Counted from the first letter of the stretch, positions 16,055 to 24,725 are shown. The stretch is 64,000 bases of DNA from an uncultured Opitutia bacterium (GCA_903872505.1 CAIQKV010000096.1:52532-116531); one strand, 5' to 3'. Numbers and translations: made by a program. Notes: a model not told the origin generated them from the letters alone.

Positions 16055-17452
16055 ATGCACTCGCCGTTCAAGACCATCATCGAGCCCTTCCGGATCAAGT
16101 CGGTCGAGCCCATCCGCTTCACCACCCGCGAGCAGCGGGTCGCCGCCCTCGAGCAGGCGGGCTACAACCTCTTCCTGCTCCACGCCGAGGACGTGCTGAT
16201 CGACCTGCTGACCGACTCCGGCACCGGCGCGATGTCAAAATACCAATGGGCCGGCATGATGCGCGGCGACGAGTCCTACGCGGGCGCCGACTCCTTTTAC
16301 CGCTTCGAAGCCGCGGTCCGCGACATCACCGGCCTGAAGCACATCCTGCCCACCCACCAGGGCCGCGCCGCCGAGCGCGTGCTGTTCACGACCGTGCTGG
16401 CGGCCGGCGACATCGTGCCGAGCAACACCCATTTCGACACCACCCGCGCCAACATCGAGGCGCGGGGCGCGACGGCGCTCGACCTGCCGGTGCCCGAGGG
16501 CCGCCAGCCGCAGCTGCGCGCGCCGTTCAAGGGCAACCTCGACCTCGCCGCGCTCGAGCGCTGCCTGACCGAAAACCAGGGGCGGGTGCCGCTGGCGATG
16601 ATCACCATCACGAACAACTCCGGCGGCGGCCAGCCGGTGTCGCTGGCGAACATCCGCGGCGCGCGCGCCATCTGCCAAAAACACGGCGTGCCGCTGTTCC
16701 TCGACAGCTGCCGGTTCGCCGAGAACGCGTGGTTCATCAAGCAGCGCGAGCCGGGCATGGCGGAAAAAACGCCGCTGGAGATCGCCCGCGCCATGTTCGC
16801 CTGCGCCGACGGCGCAACCATGAGCGCCAAGAAGGACGGCATGGCCAACATCGGCGGCTTCCTCGCGGTGAACGACGACGCCTGGGCGGAGCGCGCGCGC
16901 AACAACCTCATCCTCACCGAGGGGTTCCCGACCTACGGCGGGCTCGCGGGCTACGACCTGGAGGCGATCGCGGTGGGGTTCTACGAGGCGCTGGACGAGG
17001 ATTACCTGCGCTACCGCATCCGCTCGATCGAGTACCTCGGCGACGTGCTCACGGCGGCCGGCGTGCCGATCGTGCAGCCGACGGGCGGCCATGCGGTGTA
17101 CATCGACGCGAAGGCGATGCTGCCGCACATCCCGCCGCACGAGTTTCCGGCGTGGGCGCTGTCCTGCGCGCTCTACCTGGAGGGCGGGGTGCGCGGCGTG
17201 GAGATCGGCTCGGTGATGTTCGGCCGGCAGCCCGACGGCTCGGAAAAACCCGCGGCGATGGAGCTGGTGCGGCTGGCGTTTCCCCGGCGCGTCTACACCC
17301 AAAGCCACGTGGACTACCTCGGCGAGGTCATCCGGCACGTGCATGCGCGGAAGGAAAAGATCCGCGGCCTGAAACTGGTCTCCGCCCCGAAGGTGCTGCG
17401 GCATTTCACGGCGCGGTTCGCCCCGGCGCAGGGGGCGCTGATCGCGCCCTGA
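16055..17452 (+). CDS. Tryptophanase / tyrosine phenol-lyase family PLP enzyme
   Basis: The protein begins at the ATG at 16055 (465 residues; the track ORF is extended in frame). It is a beta-eliminating lyase over its whole length. Diagnostic segments are FKTIIEPFRIKSVEPI, LPTHQGRAAERVLF, TNNSGGGQPVS, FLDSCRFAENAWFI and the PLP-lysine motif MSAKKDGMANIGG (near 258). It splits tryptophan or tyrosine to indole or phenol, pyruvate and ammonia. The second half of the lysine motif (NIGG) is closer to tyrosine phenol-lyase, while SAKKD is closer to tryptophanase, so I leave the substrate open. The pyruvate product could feed the nearby oxidoreductase. Confidence 0.88.
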   Translation: MHSPFKTIIEPFRIKSVEPIRFTTREQRVAALEQAGYNLFLLHAEDVLIDLLTDSGTGAMSKYQWAGMMRGDESYAGADSFYRFEAAVRDITGLKHILPTHQGRAAERVLFTTVLAAGDIVPSNTHFDTTRANIEARGATALDLPVPEGRQPQLRAPFKGNLDLAALERCLTENQGRVPLAMITITNNSGGGQPVSLANIRGARAICQKHGVPLFLDSCRFAENAWFIKQREPGMAEKTPLEIARAMFACADGATMSAKKDGMANIGGFLAVNDDAWAERARNNLILTEGFPTYGGLAGYDLEAIAVGFYEALDEDYLRYRIRSIEYLGDVLTAAGVPIVQPTGGHAVYIDAKAMLPHIPPHEFPAWALSCALYLEGGVRGVEIGSVMFGRQPDGSEKPAAMELVRLAFPRRVYTQSHVDYLGEVIRHVHARKEKIRGLKLVSAPKVLRHFTARFAPAQGALIAP

Positions 17453-17500
17453 GCCGGGCGGGCTAGACAACGCGCCGGGTTCCGGCCAGCCTGCGGGGCG

Positions 17501-19006
17501 ATGCATCCCCTCATCCCGGCTGGCTGGCGTGGCGTCATTCTCTGGCTGGCGGCGGTGACCGCGCTGCCGCTGGTGGCGGCGGACGCCCCGACCCGGCAGC
17601 GCCGGCTGCTGATCGACCACGACGGGCACCTGCTGTTTTCCACGCTTACGGCCAACTACCGCGCCGATGTCGACGAGGAGGTGCGGGAGCTGCCGGCCAA
17701 CGTGACGACCTTCCTGCTCTGCTGCGGCGCCGGCCGGATGTACTTTCCCACGAAGGTCGGGCTCGTGGACCCGAACCTGAAGCAGCTGATCGCCGAGCAT
17801 GCCAAGGGCAACGATCCGCTCGGGTATTTCCTGGCCAAACTCAAGGCATCGGGCCGCGAGACGTTCATCGAGTTCCGGATGAATGACGTGCACAATCCCA
17901 CCGACGCGAACCACTGGAACCTGCCGCTGGTGCGCGAGCAGCATCCCGAGGTTATCGCCCGGCCCGAGGCGGCGGCGCGCGGCGACCCGGAGTGGATGAA
18001 CTGGAGCCTCGATTTTTCCCAGCCGAAGGCGGCGGAGTATGTGACGGCGATGCTGCACGAGGTGGTGGAGAGGTACGCGCCCGTGATGGACGGGCTGCAG
18101 CTGGACTGGATGCGGTTTCCGCGGCACCTGTCGGGCGTGGGCGACGAGGTGTGGGCGAAGCGGGAGCACCTCACCCGCATCGTGGAGATGGCCCGCGCGC
18201 TGACCCTGGCGCGCGGGTTGAAGCTGGCGGTGCGCGTGCCGAGCACGCCGCGCGGCTGCCGGGTGCTGGGCCTGGATGTGGCGGACTGGGTGAAGCGCGG
18301 CCTCGTCGATTTTGTGGTGGTGTCGGAGTTTCTCGACACGGACTACACGATGCCGATCGGGGAGTTTCGAAAAATGTTCGGGCCGGCGATGCCGATCTAT
18401 GCCTCGATGGAAATCGAGCACGGCTGGCAGGCCCACTGCCCCGAGTCGCTGCGCGCGTTTGCCACCGGCCTTTACGACAGCGGCGCGGATGGGATCAGCC
18501 TGTTCAACTTTGTCGGGCGCTACCCGTTCGGCGCGCCGCCCTACGACTGGCTGGCGGGACTCGAGTCGCCCGCCACGGCGGCGCGCAAACCGCTGCTGTA
18601 CTCGCTGCCGGTGAATAAATACCGGAAGGAGATGGACCAGCCGGCCGTGCTGCCGGTGGCGGTGCCTGCGCACAGCACGGTGACGCTGCCGCTGCCCGTC
18701 CCGGGTCTGGCGCTGCCGGCGTGGCGCGCGCGGTTGCTGCTGGCGGCGGACGCCCCGCTCGCGGTGTCGCTGAACGGCCAGGCGGTCGAGCTCGTCCCGA
18801 CGCTCCATCCCACCGAGATGTTTGTGGAGTTCATCCCGCCGGCCAACAGCTTCTCCAACATCGGGAGCCATCGCCCGGGCAAGGAACAGTCGCATTTCTA
18901 CCGCTTCGACTCCGCGCTGCTGCGGGCGGGCGCCAATACCCTCGAGTTGCGGAACGAGACCGACAACCCGGTCGAGGTGTCGCGCATCAACCTCGGGCTG
19001 TGGTGA
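17501..19006 (+). CDS. Secreted TIM-barrel glycoside-hydrolase-like protein
   Basis: A 501-residue protein with a signal peptide (cleavage after LPLVAADA or nearby). The central part looks like a TIM barrel: FIEFRMNDVHNPTD, then DGLQLDWMRFPRHLSG, LKLAVRVPSTPRGC, DFVVVSEFLDTDY and ADGISLFNF. The Asp-rich LQLDWMRFP segment is a likely active-site strand. A beta-sandwich-like C-terminus follows (LNGQAVELVP, NTLELRNETDNPV). This is typical of uncharacterised glycoside-hydrolase-like families in Verrucomicrobia. A GCTAGA box 38 bases upstream may belong to its promoter. Confidence 0.6.
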   Translation: MHPLIPAGWRGVILWLAAVTALPLVAADAPTRQRRLLIDHDGHLLFSTLTANYRADVDEEVRELPANVTTFLLCCGAGRMYFPTKVGLVDPNLKQLIAEHAKGNDPLGYFLAKLKASGRETFIEFRMNDVHNPTDANHWNLPLVREQHPEVIARPEAAARGDPEWMNWSLDFSQPKAAEYVTAMLHEVVERYAPVMDGLQLDWMRFPRHLSGVGDEVWAKREHLTRIVEMARALTLARGLKLAVRVPSTPRGCRVLGLDVADWVKRGLVDFVVVSEFLDTDYTMPIGEFRKMFGPAMPIYASMEIEHGWQAHCPESLRAFATGLYDSGADGISLFNFVGRYPFGAPPYDWLAGLESPATAARKPLLYSLPVNKYRKEMDQPAVLPVAVPAHSTVTLPLPVPGLALPAWRARLLLAADAPLAVSLNGQAVELVPTLHPTEMFVEFIPPANSFSNIGSHRPGKEQSHFYRFDSALLRAGANTLELRNETDNPVEVSRINLGLW

Positions 19007-19009
19007 GCC

Positions 19010-19792
19010 TCAGCGCGCGGTCCAGCCGCCGTCGATCGGAATGGCGGCGCCGGTGATCGACTTGGCCGCGTCGCCGCAGAGGAAGAGCGCGAGGGCGGCG
19101 ACGTCGGCGGTTGCCACGAAGCGCTTGGACGGCTGGGCGGCGAGGATGACCTCCCGGATGACCCGGTCGCGCGGCAGGTTGTGCGTCTTGGCCTGGCTCT
19201 CGATCTGCCCCTCCACCAGCGGCGTCAGCACGTAGCCGGGGCAGATGGCGTTGCAGGTGATGCCGGTCTCCGCCACCTCGAGGGCGACGGACTTGGTCAG
19301 GCCGATCTGGCCGTGCTTGGCGGCGACGTAGGCGGACTTGAACGGCGAGGCGACGAGTCCGTGGGCGGAGGCGACATTGATGATGCGGCCCCAGTTGCGG
19401 CGCTTCATCCCCGGCAGCGCGGCGCGGATGGTGTAGAAGCTCGCGTTGAGGATGACGTCCTGGATGGCGGCCCAGCGCTCGAGAGGAAACTCCTCGACCG
19501 GCGCGACGAACTGGATGCCGGCGTTGTTGATCAGGATGTCCACGGCGCCGAAGGCCTGCTCCGCCGCCGCGATCATCGCCGCCACCTCGCCCGGCTGGCT
19601 GACGTCCGCGCCATGGTGCAGGACGCGCGCGCCGGTCTCCTTCGCCAGCTCGCGCCGGATCTTTTCGATCGTCGCGGTGAGGCCAAAGCCATTGAGCATC
19701 ACGTTGGCCCCGGCGCGGGCCAAAGCCTGCGCCATTCCCAGCCCGATCCCGCTGGTGGAGCCGGTCACGACGGCGGATTTGTTCTTGAGCAT
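19010..19792 (-). CDS. Short-chain dehydrogenase, 3-hydroxybutyrate dehydrogenase-like
   Basis: This 260-residue classical SDR has the nucleotide loop TGSTSGIGLGMAQ (9-21), NNAG at about 90, catalytic Ser in INVASAHGLVAS, and Tyr-x3-Lys in SAYVAAKHGQIG. The segments ICPGYVLTPLVEGQIESQA and GDAAKSITGAAIPIDGGWTA match D-3-hydroxybutyrate dehydrogenases well. The reaction interconverts 3-hydroxybutyrate and acetoacetate with NAD. The gene converges on the TIM-barrel gene with only 3 bp between the stops. Confidence 0.85.
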   Translation of the reverse strand: MLKNKSAVVTGSTSGIGLGMAQALARAGANVMLNGFGLTATIEKIRRELAKETGARVLHHGADVSQPGEVAAMIAAAEQAFGAVDILINNAGIQFVAPVEEFPLERWAAIQDVILNASFYTIRAALPGMKRRNWGRIINVASAHGLVASPFKSAYVAAKHGQIGLTKSVALEVAETGITCNAICPGYVLTPLVEGQIESQAKTHNLPRDRVIREVILAAQPSKRFVATADVAALALFLCGDAAKSITGAAIPIDGGWTAR

Positions 19793-19814
19793 AGGGTGGG
19801 TGGGCGCGGCTCGC

Positions 19815-20846
19815 CTAGGGTTTCACCGTGGCCAGCCAGGCCGCGAGTTGCGGCCACACAGTATCGACCCCGATGCCGGTGAGGCAATGCGGCTCGGCGT
19901 AGCGGCAGCGGTCAAAGCAGGGCTTGTACGGGCAGGGCCGTCCCTCGATCCACGCCGCCTGGGGATGGCCGGGCGCGAACAGTTCCGGTACCTGCGGGCC
20001 GAAAATCGTGAACGTCGCCACGCCGCACAGCGCGGCGATGTGGCCGGGTCCGGAATCGTTGCCCAAAAACGCCGCGCCGCCCGCGATGACGTCGACCAGC
20101 TCGTCCATGCCGCCGGCGGTGCTCGCGGAGGGCTCCCCGAGCGCGTGCCAGTCGGCCAGCTGGGCGCGATCGCAGAGCACGACCGGGTCCCAGCCCTGCG
20201 CACGCAGCCGGCGCAGCAGCTCGGCGTAGCGGGCGAGCGGCCAGATGCGCAGCGCTTGCGAGGCGCCGGAATGCAGGACGACGCGGCGGGAGGACACGGG
20301 CGGCTGCAGCCGGGGTGACGCCGCCGGTACGCGTGGCAGGTTGAGGGCCCCCGCCAGCCGCCGCCAGGCCTCCGGCCGGTGGAGGTGGGGCCCGTCCGCG
20401 AGATTCTCATCGAGCAGCCAGCCCGCGCCGCGCCGCCCGTAGCCCAGCAGACGCCCGGGTCGCGCCAGCCGCAGAAACAGATGGTCCGAGGCGAGCGGCC
20501 AGATCGACACCGCGGCCGCGAACCGGCGGGAACGCAGTTCCCGCAGCACACGCCCCAGCGTGCGCCAGGGCCAGCGGGGCAGGTTGCGTCCGCCGGAAAA
20601 CAGCGCCCACGGCGCGACGCAGGGGATCAGCTCGACGTCGGGCGTGAACCGGCGCAGCAGCCCGGCGGCATTGGGCGTGGCGAGCAGGGTGACGTCGTAG
20701 TGCGTCAGCGCGGCCCGCAGGAAAGGGATGAGGATGGCAATGTCGCCCATGCCGCGAAATTCCGCGACCAGCAGCGCGGGCCGGGTGCCGGGGCGAACCC
20801 GGGGGACGGGCGGACTGAAGGCGGCCGATGGCGCGACCGAACTCAT
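19815..20846 (-). CDS. Glycosyltransferase family 9 (heptosyltransferase-like)
   Basis: The start is placed at 20846, where ATGA overlaps the stop of the upstream kinase; the longer track start lies inside that gene. The 343-residue protein has the GT9 pattern: LLVAEFRGMGDIAILIPFL near the N-terminus, VVLHSGASQALRIWPLARYAELL in the middle, and FLGNDSGPGHIAALCGVATFT for nucleotide-sugar binding. A Cys-rich tail (CPYKPCFDRCRYAEPHCL) is common in this group. It transfers a heptose or similar sugar to lipopolysaccharide or another glycan at the cytoplasmic membrane face. Confidence 0.88.
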   Translation of the reverse strand: MSSVAPSAAFSPPVPRVRPGTRPALLVAEFRGMGDIAILIPFLRAALTHYDVTLLATPNAAGLLRRFTPDVELIPCVAPWALFSGGRNLPRWPWRTLGRVLRELRSRRFAAAVSIWPLASDHLFLRLARPGRLLGYGRRGAGWLLDENLADGPHLHRPEAWRRLAGALNLPRVPAASPRLQPPVSSRRVVLHSGASQALRIWPLARYAELLRRLRAQGWDPVVLCDRAQLADWHALGEPSASTAGGMDELVDVIAGGAAFLGNDSGPGHIAALCGVATFTIFGPQVPELFAPGHPQAAWIEGRPCPYKPCFDRCRYAEPHCLTGIGVDTVWPQLAAWLATVKP

Positions 20847-21862
20847 GGCAGCAGGAGCTGGCGAATGTCCGGCACGCACGCCACCCCGGTGGTCCCGAGC
20901 TGGTGGATGACGACGGAAGCGGCGGCCTGGCTGAGCTGCATGGCCTCGCCGAGCGTGGCGCCCGCGGCCAGCGCGAGCGTCAGTGTGGCGGTCACGGCAT
21001 CGCCGGCCCCCACGATGTCGATGACGCCGCGGACGGGCAGGGCGGGCACGTGCGCCGCCGGCTCGCCCGGCGCCGCGCCGATGATGCCGCGCTCCGCCAG
21101 CGTGATGAACACGGCGCGCCGGCTGGCGGCCGCGAGCCGCTCGGCGCCGGCCATGATTGCGGCATCCGCCGCACCCGCGCGCGTGCCGGTGAGCACCGCG
21201 AACTCGGCGGCGTTCATCTTGAAGACGAGCGGTGGGAACCGTCCCAGCCCGTGCCGGCTGTCGGCGACGACCACCAGCCGCGGGTGGGCGACCGTGAGCT
21301 CGCGCACCGTGGCCAGCATGGTTTTGGAAATCACGCCCGTGCCGGGGACGCCGGCCTGGTCCATCACGATGAGCGCATCGAACTGCGGGGCGAGGTCACG
21401 CAGGGCGGAACGAAGCTCGTCCTCCACGTCGGCCGGGGTGGGAGCCCAGTTCTTGATGTCGAGCCGCGACAACTCGGCGGGCGGCTGGCCCGGGGTGTGC
21501 ACCAGCGGCTTGGTGTAGGTGAACGTGCGCCGGTCCGGGGTGCGCAGGAAATTGTCGAGCGACACGCCCGGCACGGCGCGCAGCGCCCGGAGCAGCTCGA
21601 AGCCCTCGCCGTCGTCGCCGCAGAAGCCGACGGGCCAGAGCCGGCCGGTCCCGAGCCCGCCGAGGTTCTGCACGATGTTGCCGGCGGCGCCCGGCGAACA
21701 GCGCACGCCGGTGACGTTATGCACCGGCAGGCCGGTCTCGAGCGAGGTCTCGGTCTTGGCCGGGTTGATGTCGAAATAGCGGTCGAGCGAAAAATCGCCC
21801 ACCACTCCGACGCACAGCTGCGCAAAGCGGGTGGTGAGGGCATCGAAGCGCGCCGGGGTCAT
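20843..21862 (-). CDS. PfkB-family carbohydrate kinase (RfaE N-domain-like)
   Basis: A 339-residue ribokinase-fold kinase. The N-terminal CVGVVGDFSLDRYFDI and SPGAAGNIVQNLGGLG resemble the heptose-7-phosphate kinase domain of HldE/RfaE. The C-terminal signature DIVGAGDAVTATLTLALAAG contains the catalytic Asp and anion hole. It lacks the nucleotidylyltransferase domain of full HldE. Coupling to the GT9 gene (ATGA overlap) fits a shared role in activated-sugar or LPS assembly, though another sugar is possible. Confidence 0.82.
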   Translation of the reverse strand: MTPARFDALTTRFAQLCVGVVGDFSLDRYFDINPAKTETSLETGLPVHNVTGVRCSPGAAGNIVQNLGGLGTGRLWPVGFCGDDGEGFELLRALRAVPGVSLDNFLRTPDRRTFTYTKPLVHTPGQPPAELSRLDIKNWAPTPADVEDELRSALRDLAPQFDALIVMDQAGVPGTGVISKTMLATVRELTVAHPRLVVVADSRHGLGRFPPLVFKMNAAEFAVLTGTRAGAADAAIMAGAERLAAASRRAVFITLAERGIIGAAPGEPAAHVPALPVRGVIDIVGAGDAVTATLTLALAAGATLGEAMQLSQAAASVVIHQLGTTGVACVPDIRQLLLP

Positions 21863-21942
21863 GTCCGCTGACGCAAACCCATCCGGTGCCGCGCGGCAAT
21901 CGCGCTTTGCAAATGCACCGCCGGCTGCCAGCCTCGCGGCCC

Positions 21943-23121
21943 ATGGCGCAGACCCTCGACGCCCCGCAGGATTTCCGGCCCGGGACCGGGCGCGGCGTTG
22001 CGGGCTATTTTCGCACCGGCCAGACGCCGGCGGGCCAATGGTGGCTGCTGGATCCGGCCGGCCGTCCGATTTTCCTGCAGGCGGTCAACGAAGTGCGCGG
22101 CGCCGAGGGCTCGCCGCACGACCCGGTGGCGCGGCTGCGGGCGTGGGGCTTCAACGCCCTGGGCGCGGCCGCCGATGCGGCCCTGCACGAGGCGAGCCTG
22201 CCCTGGGTGGGGACGGTGGACTTCTGCGCGGTGGGGGCGCTCATCCACACGGGTGGCGCCCGGCTGCCGGACGTGTTCGACCCGGAGTGGCCGCGGGTGG
22301 CGGCGGCGCGCGCGGGCGAAATTTGCCTGCCGCATTGCGAGCGGCCCGAGCTCCTCGGCTGGATCACCGACGACCGCCCGGGCTGGGCGCAGCCGGGACC
22401 GGCGGGGCGGCCGGCGCTGCTGCAAATCTGCCTGAGCCTGGAGCCGGGCTTCGCGGCCTACCATGCCGCGTGGGAGTTCGTGCTCGCGCTGCACGGCGGC
22501 CGGCTGGAGGCGCTGGCCAAGGCGTGGGCGCAGCCGGCGATCACGAACAAGGAGACGGTGCGCGAGCTCACGCGCGCGGAGCAGGGCATCACGACCCGCG
22601 GCTACCTGCGCGACGACGCGCGCTGGACGCAGGAATTTGCGCGGCGGTATTTTGCCCTGACGGCGGCGGCGATCCGGGCGCATGACCCGCACCATCTGGT
22701 TTTCGGCTGCCGGTTTAGCGTCCGCCCGGGCGCGGCGGTGCTGGCGCAGTGCGGCGGCCCGGCGGTGGACGTGCCGTGGATCGATCCCGAGGATGTGCCG
22801 CTGGTGCCGCCGGGGCCGGTGCTGGCGGGCGACTTTACCTGGGTGGACGCGCGGTACTTCGGCGCGCCGGGCGCGCGGCGCCTGCGCGGGCTGACCTCGG
22901 TTGAGCGGATGCTCCGCCGCGGCCGCGTGGCGCTGGAGCGGGCGGCCCGGAATCCGGCCGTGGTCGGCTACGCCTGGAGCCGGTGGCGGGACGAAGCCGG
23001 CGAGCAGCCGCCGTTCGCCGGCGGGCTGGTGCACGGGAACGACGCCGAGGCCCGCGAACACACGGAGCTGCTGGCCGACCTCAACACCCGGCTGACCGCC
23101 CTGAGGAACCCGTTTCCATGA
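21943..23121 (+). CDS. Agarase-like glycoside hydrolase homologue
   Basis: The likely start is the ATG at 21943 (392 residues). GYFRTGQTPAGQWWLLDPAG and RPIFLQAVNEVRG at the N-terminus are typical of putative agarases and related TIM-barrel hydrolases. Later segments RLRAWGFNALGAAADAA, LGWITDDRPGWAQ and PHHLVFGCRFS continue that fold. There is no signal peptide, which is unusual for a polysaccharidase, so it may act on intracellular oligosaccharides. It overlaps the next gene by 4 bp. Confidence 0.6.
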   Translation: MAQTLDAPQDFRPGTGRGVAGYFRTGQTPAGQWWLLDPAGRPIFLQAVNEVRGAEGSPHDPVARLRAWGFNALGAAADAALHEASLPWVGTVDFCAVGALIHTGGARLPDVFDPEWPRVAAARAGEICLPHCERPELLGWITDDRPGWAQPGPAGRPALLQICLSLEPGFAAYHAAWEFVLALHGGRLEALAKAWAQPAITNKETVRELTRAEQGITTRGYLRDDARWTQEFARRYFALTAAAIRAHDPHHLVFGCRFSVRPGAAVLAQCGGPAVDVPWIDPEDVPLVPPGPVLAGDFTWVDARYFGAPGARRLRGLTSVERMLRRGRVALERAARNPAVVGYAWSRWRDEAGEQPPFAGGLVHGNDAEAREHTELLADLNTRLTALRNPFP

Positions 23122-24089
23122 GCCTGACGATCTGGTGTAATGCCAAGTTCAACGCCGCGGTCACGAAGCTGCTGACCGAGGGCACGCGCGCCCACCGGCT
23201 GGTCTTTTCCCGCCAGGCCTCGGCCAACGTGCTCGCGGCGGGCGCCCCCGACCCGGCGCTCGGGACGGCGGATATCGCCTTCGGCCAGCCCGATGCGGCG
23301 GAATGCCTGCGGTGGAAAAGGCTGCGCTGGGTCGAGGTGACGACGGCGGGCTACACGCGCTACGACACGCCGGAATTCCGGGAGGCCTTCCGGGCCCGCG
23401 GCGCGATGCTGACGACGGCCTCCGGCGTGTTTGCCGACCCCTGCGCCCAGCACGTGCTCGCGATGATGCTCGCCCTCGGCCGCAACCTGCTGCCTTCGCA
23501 CCGGGACCAGCTGACGGACCATTCCTGGCATTACGAGCAGCGGCGCTACGACTCGCGCCTGCTGACGGGCCAGACGGTGGTGCTGCTCGGCTTCGGAGCG
23601 ATCGGGCGGCGGCTGGCGGAACTCCTGGCGCCGTTTGGGATGAAAATCTACGCGGTGCGCCGCTCGGTCCGCAGCGAAACCGGCGTGCACGTGATCCCGG
23701 AGGAGAAGATCAGCGCCGTGCTGCCGCTGGCCGACCACGTCGTCAACATCCTGCCGGACAACGCGGAGACGCGGAACTACGTGAACGCCCGGCGGCTCGC
23801 CTGCTTCCGGCCGGGGGCGAGGTTCTACAATGTCGGCCGCGGCACCACGGTGGACCAGGTGGCGCTGCTTGAGGCGCTGAACTCGGGCCGGCTGGGCGCG
23901 GCGTACCTCGATGTGTTTGATCCCGAGCCGCTGCCGCCGGGGCACCCGCTGTGGACGGCGCCACGCTGCTACGTGACGCCGCACACGGCCGGCGGACGCT
24001 TCGACCAGGACGAGGCCATCGTGAAGCATTTTCTGGGAAACCTCGCAGCCTTCGAGCAGGGCGGGGCGCTGGCCGACCAGGTGGTGTAG
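23118..24089 (+). CDS. D-isomer-specific 2-hydroxyacid dehydrogenase family protein
   Basis: The ATG at 23118 overlaps the agarase-like stop (ATGA). The 323-residue protein has the NAD-binding GFGAIGRRLAELLAPFG (near 155-170), the Arg-containing YNVGRGTTVDQVALLEAL, DVFDPEPLPPGHPLW and the catalytic His in TPHTAGG. The enzyme interconverts a 2-hydroxyacid and a 2-oxoacid using NAD(P)(H). Coupling with a carbohydrate-active protein suggests a sugar-acid substrate, but this is inference. Confidence 0.87.
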   Translation: MSLTIWCNAKFNAAVTKLLTEGTRAHRLVFSRQASANVLAAGAPDPALGTADIAFGQPDAAECLRWKRLRWVEVTTAGYTRYDTPEFREAFRARGAMLTTASGVFADPCAQHVLAMMLALGRNLLPSHRDQLTDHSWHYEQRRYDSRLLTGQTVVLLGFGAIGRRLAELLAPFGMKIYAVRRSVRSETGVHVIPEEKISAVLPLADHVVNILPDNAETRNYVNARRLACFRPGARFYNVGRGTTVDQVALLEALNSGRLGAAYLDVFDPEPLPPGHPLWTAPRCYVTPHTAGGRFDQDEAIVKHFLGNLAAFEQGGALADQVV

Positions 24090-24148
24090 GCCGGGATCGG
24101 GCCCACCCCGGCGGCATTTTGGTGCGGGGCCGCCCAAACCCGTCCCAC

Positions 24149-24180
24149 TGCGCAAATATTGCGTTGCGCATATTTTGCGT
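24149..24180. promoter_or_regulatory. Two adjacent 16-bp operator-like repeats upstream of the bufferin operon
   Basis: TGCGCAAATATTGCGT (24149-24164) is followed directly by TGCGCATATTTTGCGT (24165-24180), with 2 mismatches in 16. Each copy is also quasi-palindromic; the first has CGCAA-ATA-TTGCG arms. They form an AT-rich island about 110 bp before the precursor gene. A further interrupted palindrome (GGGGAATATCCCC) follows at 24185-24197. This is the best candidate regulator-binding site of the operon. I see no confident -35/-10 pair. Confidence 0.5.
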
Positions 24181-24287
24181 ACGAGGGGAATATCCCCGCG
24201 CGCAGTTGCTCCTATCCCTGACCAGTCTGGGCCGGCCGAGGGGCCGGGGCCCGGAGGTCAATCAACCCAAAACTCCCAGATATCGCT

Positions 24288-24635
24288 ATGAACAAATCCA
24301 CGCGTCTCATCATCACGGCCGCCGCCATGGCGGGCCTCTATGCCGGTTCACTCGCGGTCCGCGCCAACGCGGCCGACGACAAGGCCGGCACCCCCGCCGT
24401 CAAGGACACCTCCAAGGACAAGAGCTCCTGCAAGGGCAAGGACGGCTGTAAAGGCAAGGACAGCTGCAAGGGCAAGGATGGGTGCAAAGGCACCGCCTCC
24501 TGCAAGGGCCACAACGACTGCAAGGGCAAGGGTGGCTGCAAGTCCTCCGACAACGGCTGCAAGGGCAAAAACTCCTGCAAGGGCAAGGGTGGCTGCGGCG
24601 CCATGGACAAGCCCGCCGACGCGCCCAAGGCGTAA
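24288..24635 (+). CDS. bufA: Bufferin-type RiPP precursor with CKG hexapeptide repeats
   Basis: A 115-residue precursor. Residues 1-28 form a Sec-type signal (MNKSTRLIITAAAMAGLYAGSL, ending VRANA). The core has ten Cys, nine followed by Lys, mostly in a six-residue period (CKGKDG, CKGKDS, CKGTAS, CKGHND, CKGKGG), with one seven-residue unit (CKSSDNG) and a terminal CGAMDK. The next genes encode DUF692/MNIO, DUF2063 and DoxX, the known set that modifies and exports copper-binding bufferins; MNIO enzymes convert Cys residues to thiooxazole-type groups. The CKG repeat is unlike the DUF2282 (BufA1) type and is nearer to low-complexity BufA2-type precursors. The metal and final product are inferred. 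Confidence 0.8.
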   Translation: MNKSTRLIITAAAMAGLYAGSLAVRANAADDKAGTPAVKDTSKDKSSCKGKDGCKGKDSCKGKDGCKGTASCKGHNDCKGKGGCKSSDNGCKGKNSCKGKGGCGAMDKPADAPKA

Positions 24636-24649
24636 GGCTCGCATCTCCC

Positions 24650-24684
24650 ACGCGGCCGGCGCCTGTCGTCGGCCGCGTTTTTTT
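24650..24684 (+). terminator. Rho-independent terminator between precursor and modifying enzyme
   Basis: Perfect 9-bp arms ACGCGGCCG / CGGCCGCGT around an 11-base loop, followed by seven T. It sits 15 bases after the precursor stop and before bufB, so it would make the precursor transcript abundant and allow only partial read-through into the enzymes. Confidence 0.85.
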
Positions 24685-24696
24685 CACTGTTTAACG

Positions 24697-24715
24697 GGGC
24701 AGGTCTGACCTGCCC
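24697..24715 (+). repeat. REP-like hairpin just upstream of bufB
   Basis: GGGCAGGTC-T-GACCTGCCC is a perfect 9-bp hairpin ending 10 bases before the bufB ATG, where a ribosome-binding site would be expected. A close relative (GGGCAAGGTC...GACCTGCCC) lies at 29350-29371, so it may be a dispersed repeat family. In this position it could also lower translation of bufB. Confidence 0.6.
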
Positions 24716-24725
24716 AAATTCTCCC

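Noticed and set aside
16055-17452. Naming the lyase tnaA or tpl
   Set aside because: The PLP motif mixes features of both, and the substrate-site residues cannot be judged without an alignment.
24420-24600. Possible CRISPR-like or tandem DNA repeat
   Set aside because: The periodicity is that of codons for CKGxxx in a good reading frame with a signal peptide. Unit length is 18 bases with no spacers.
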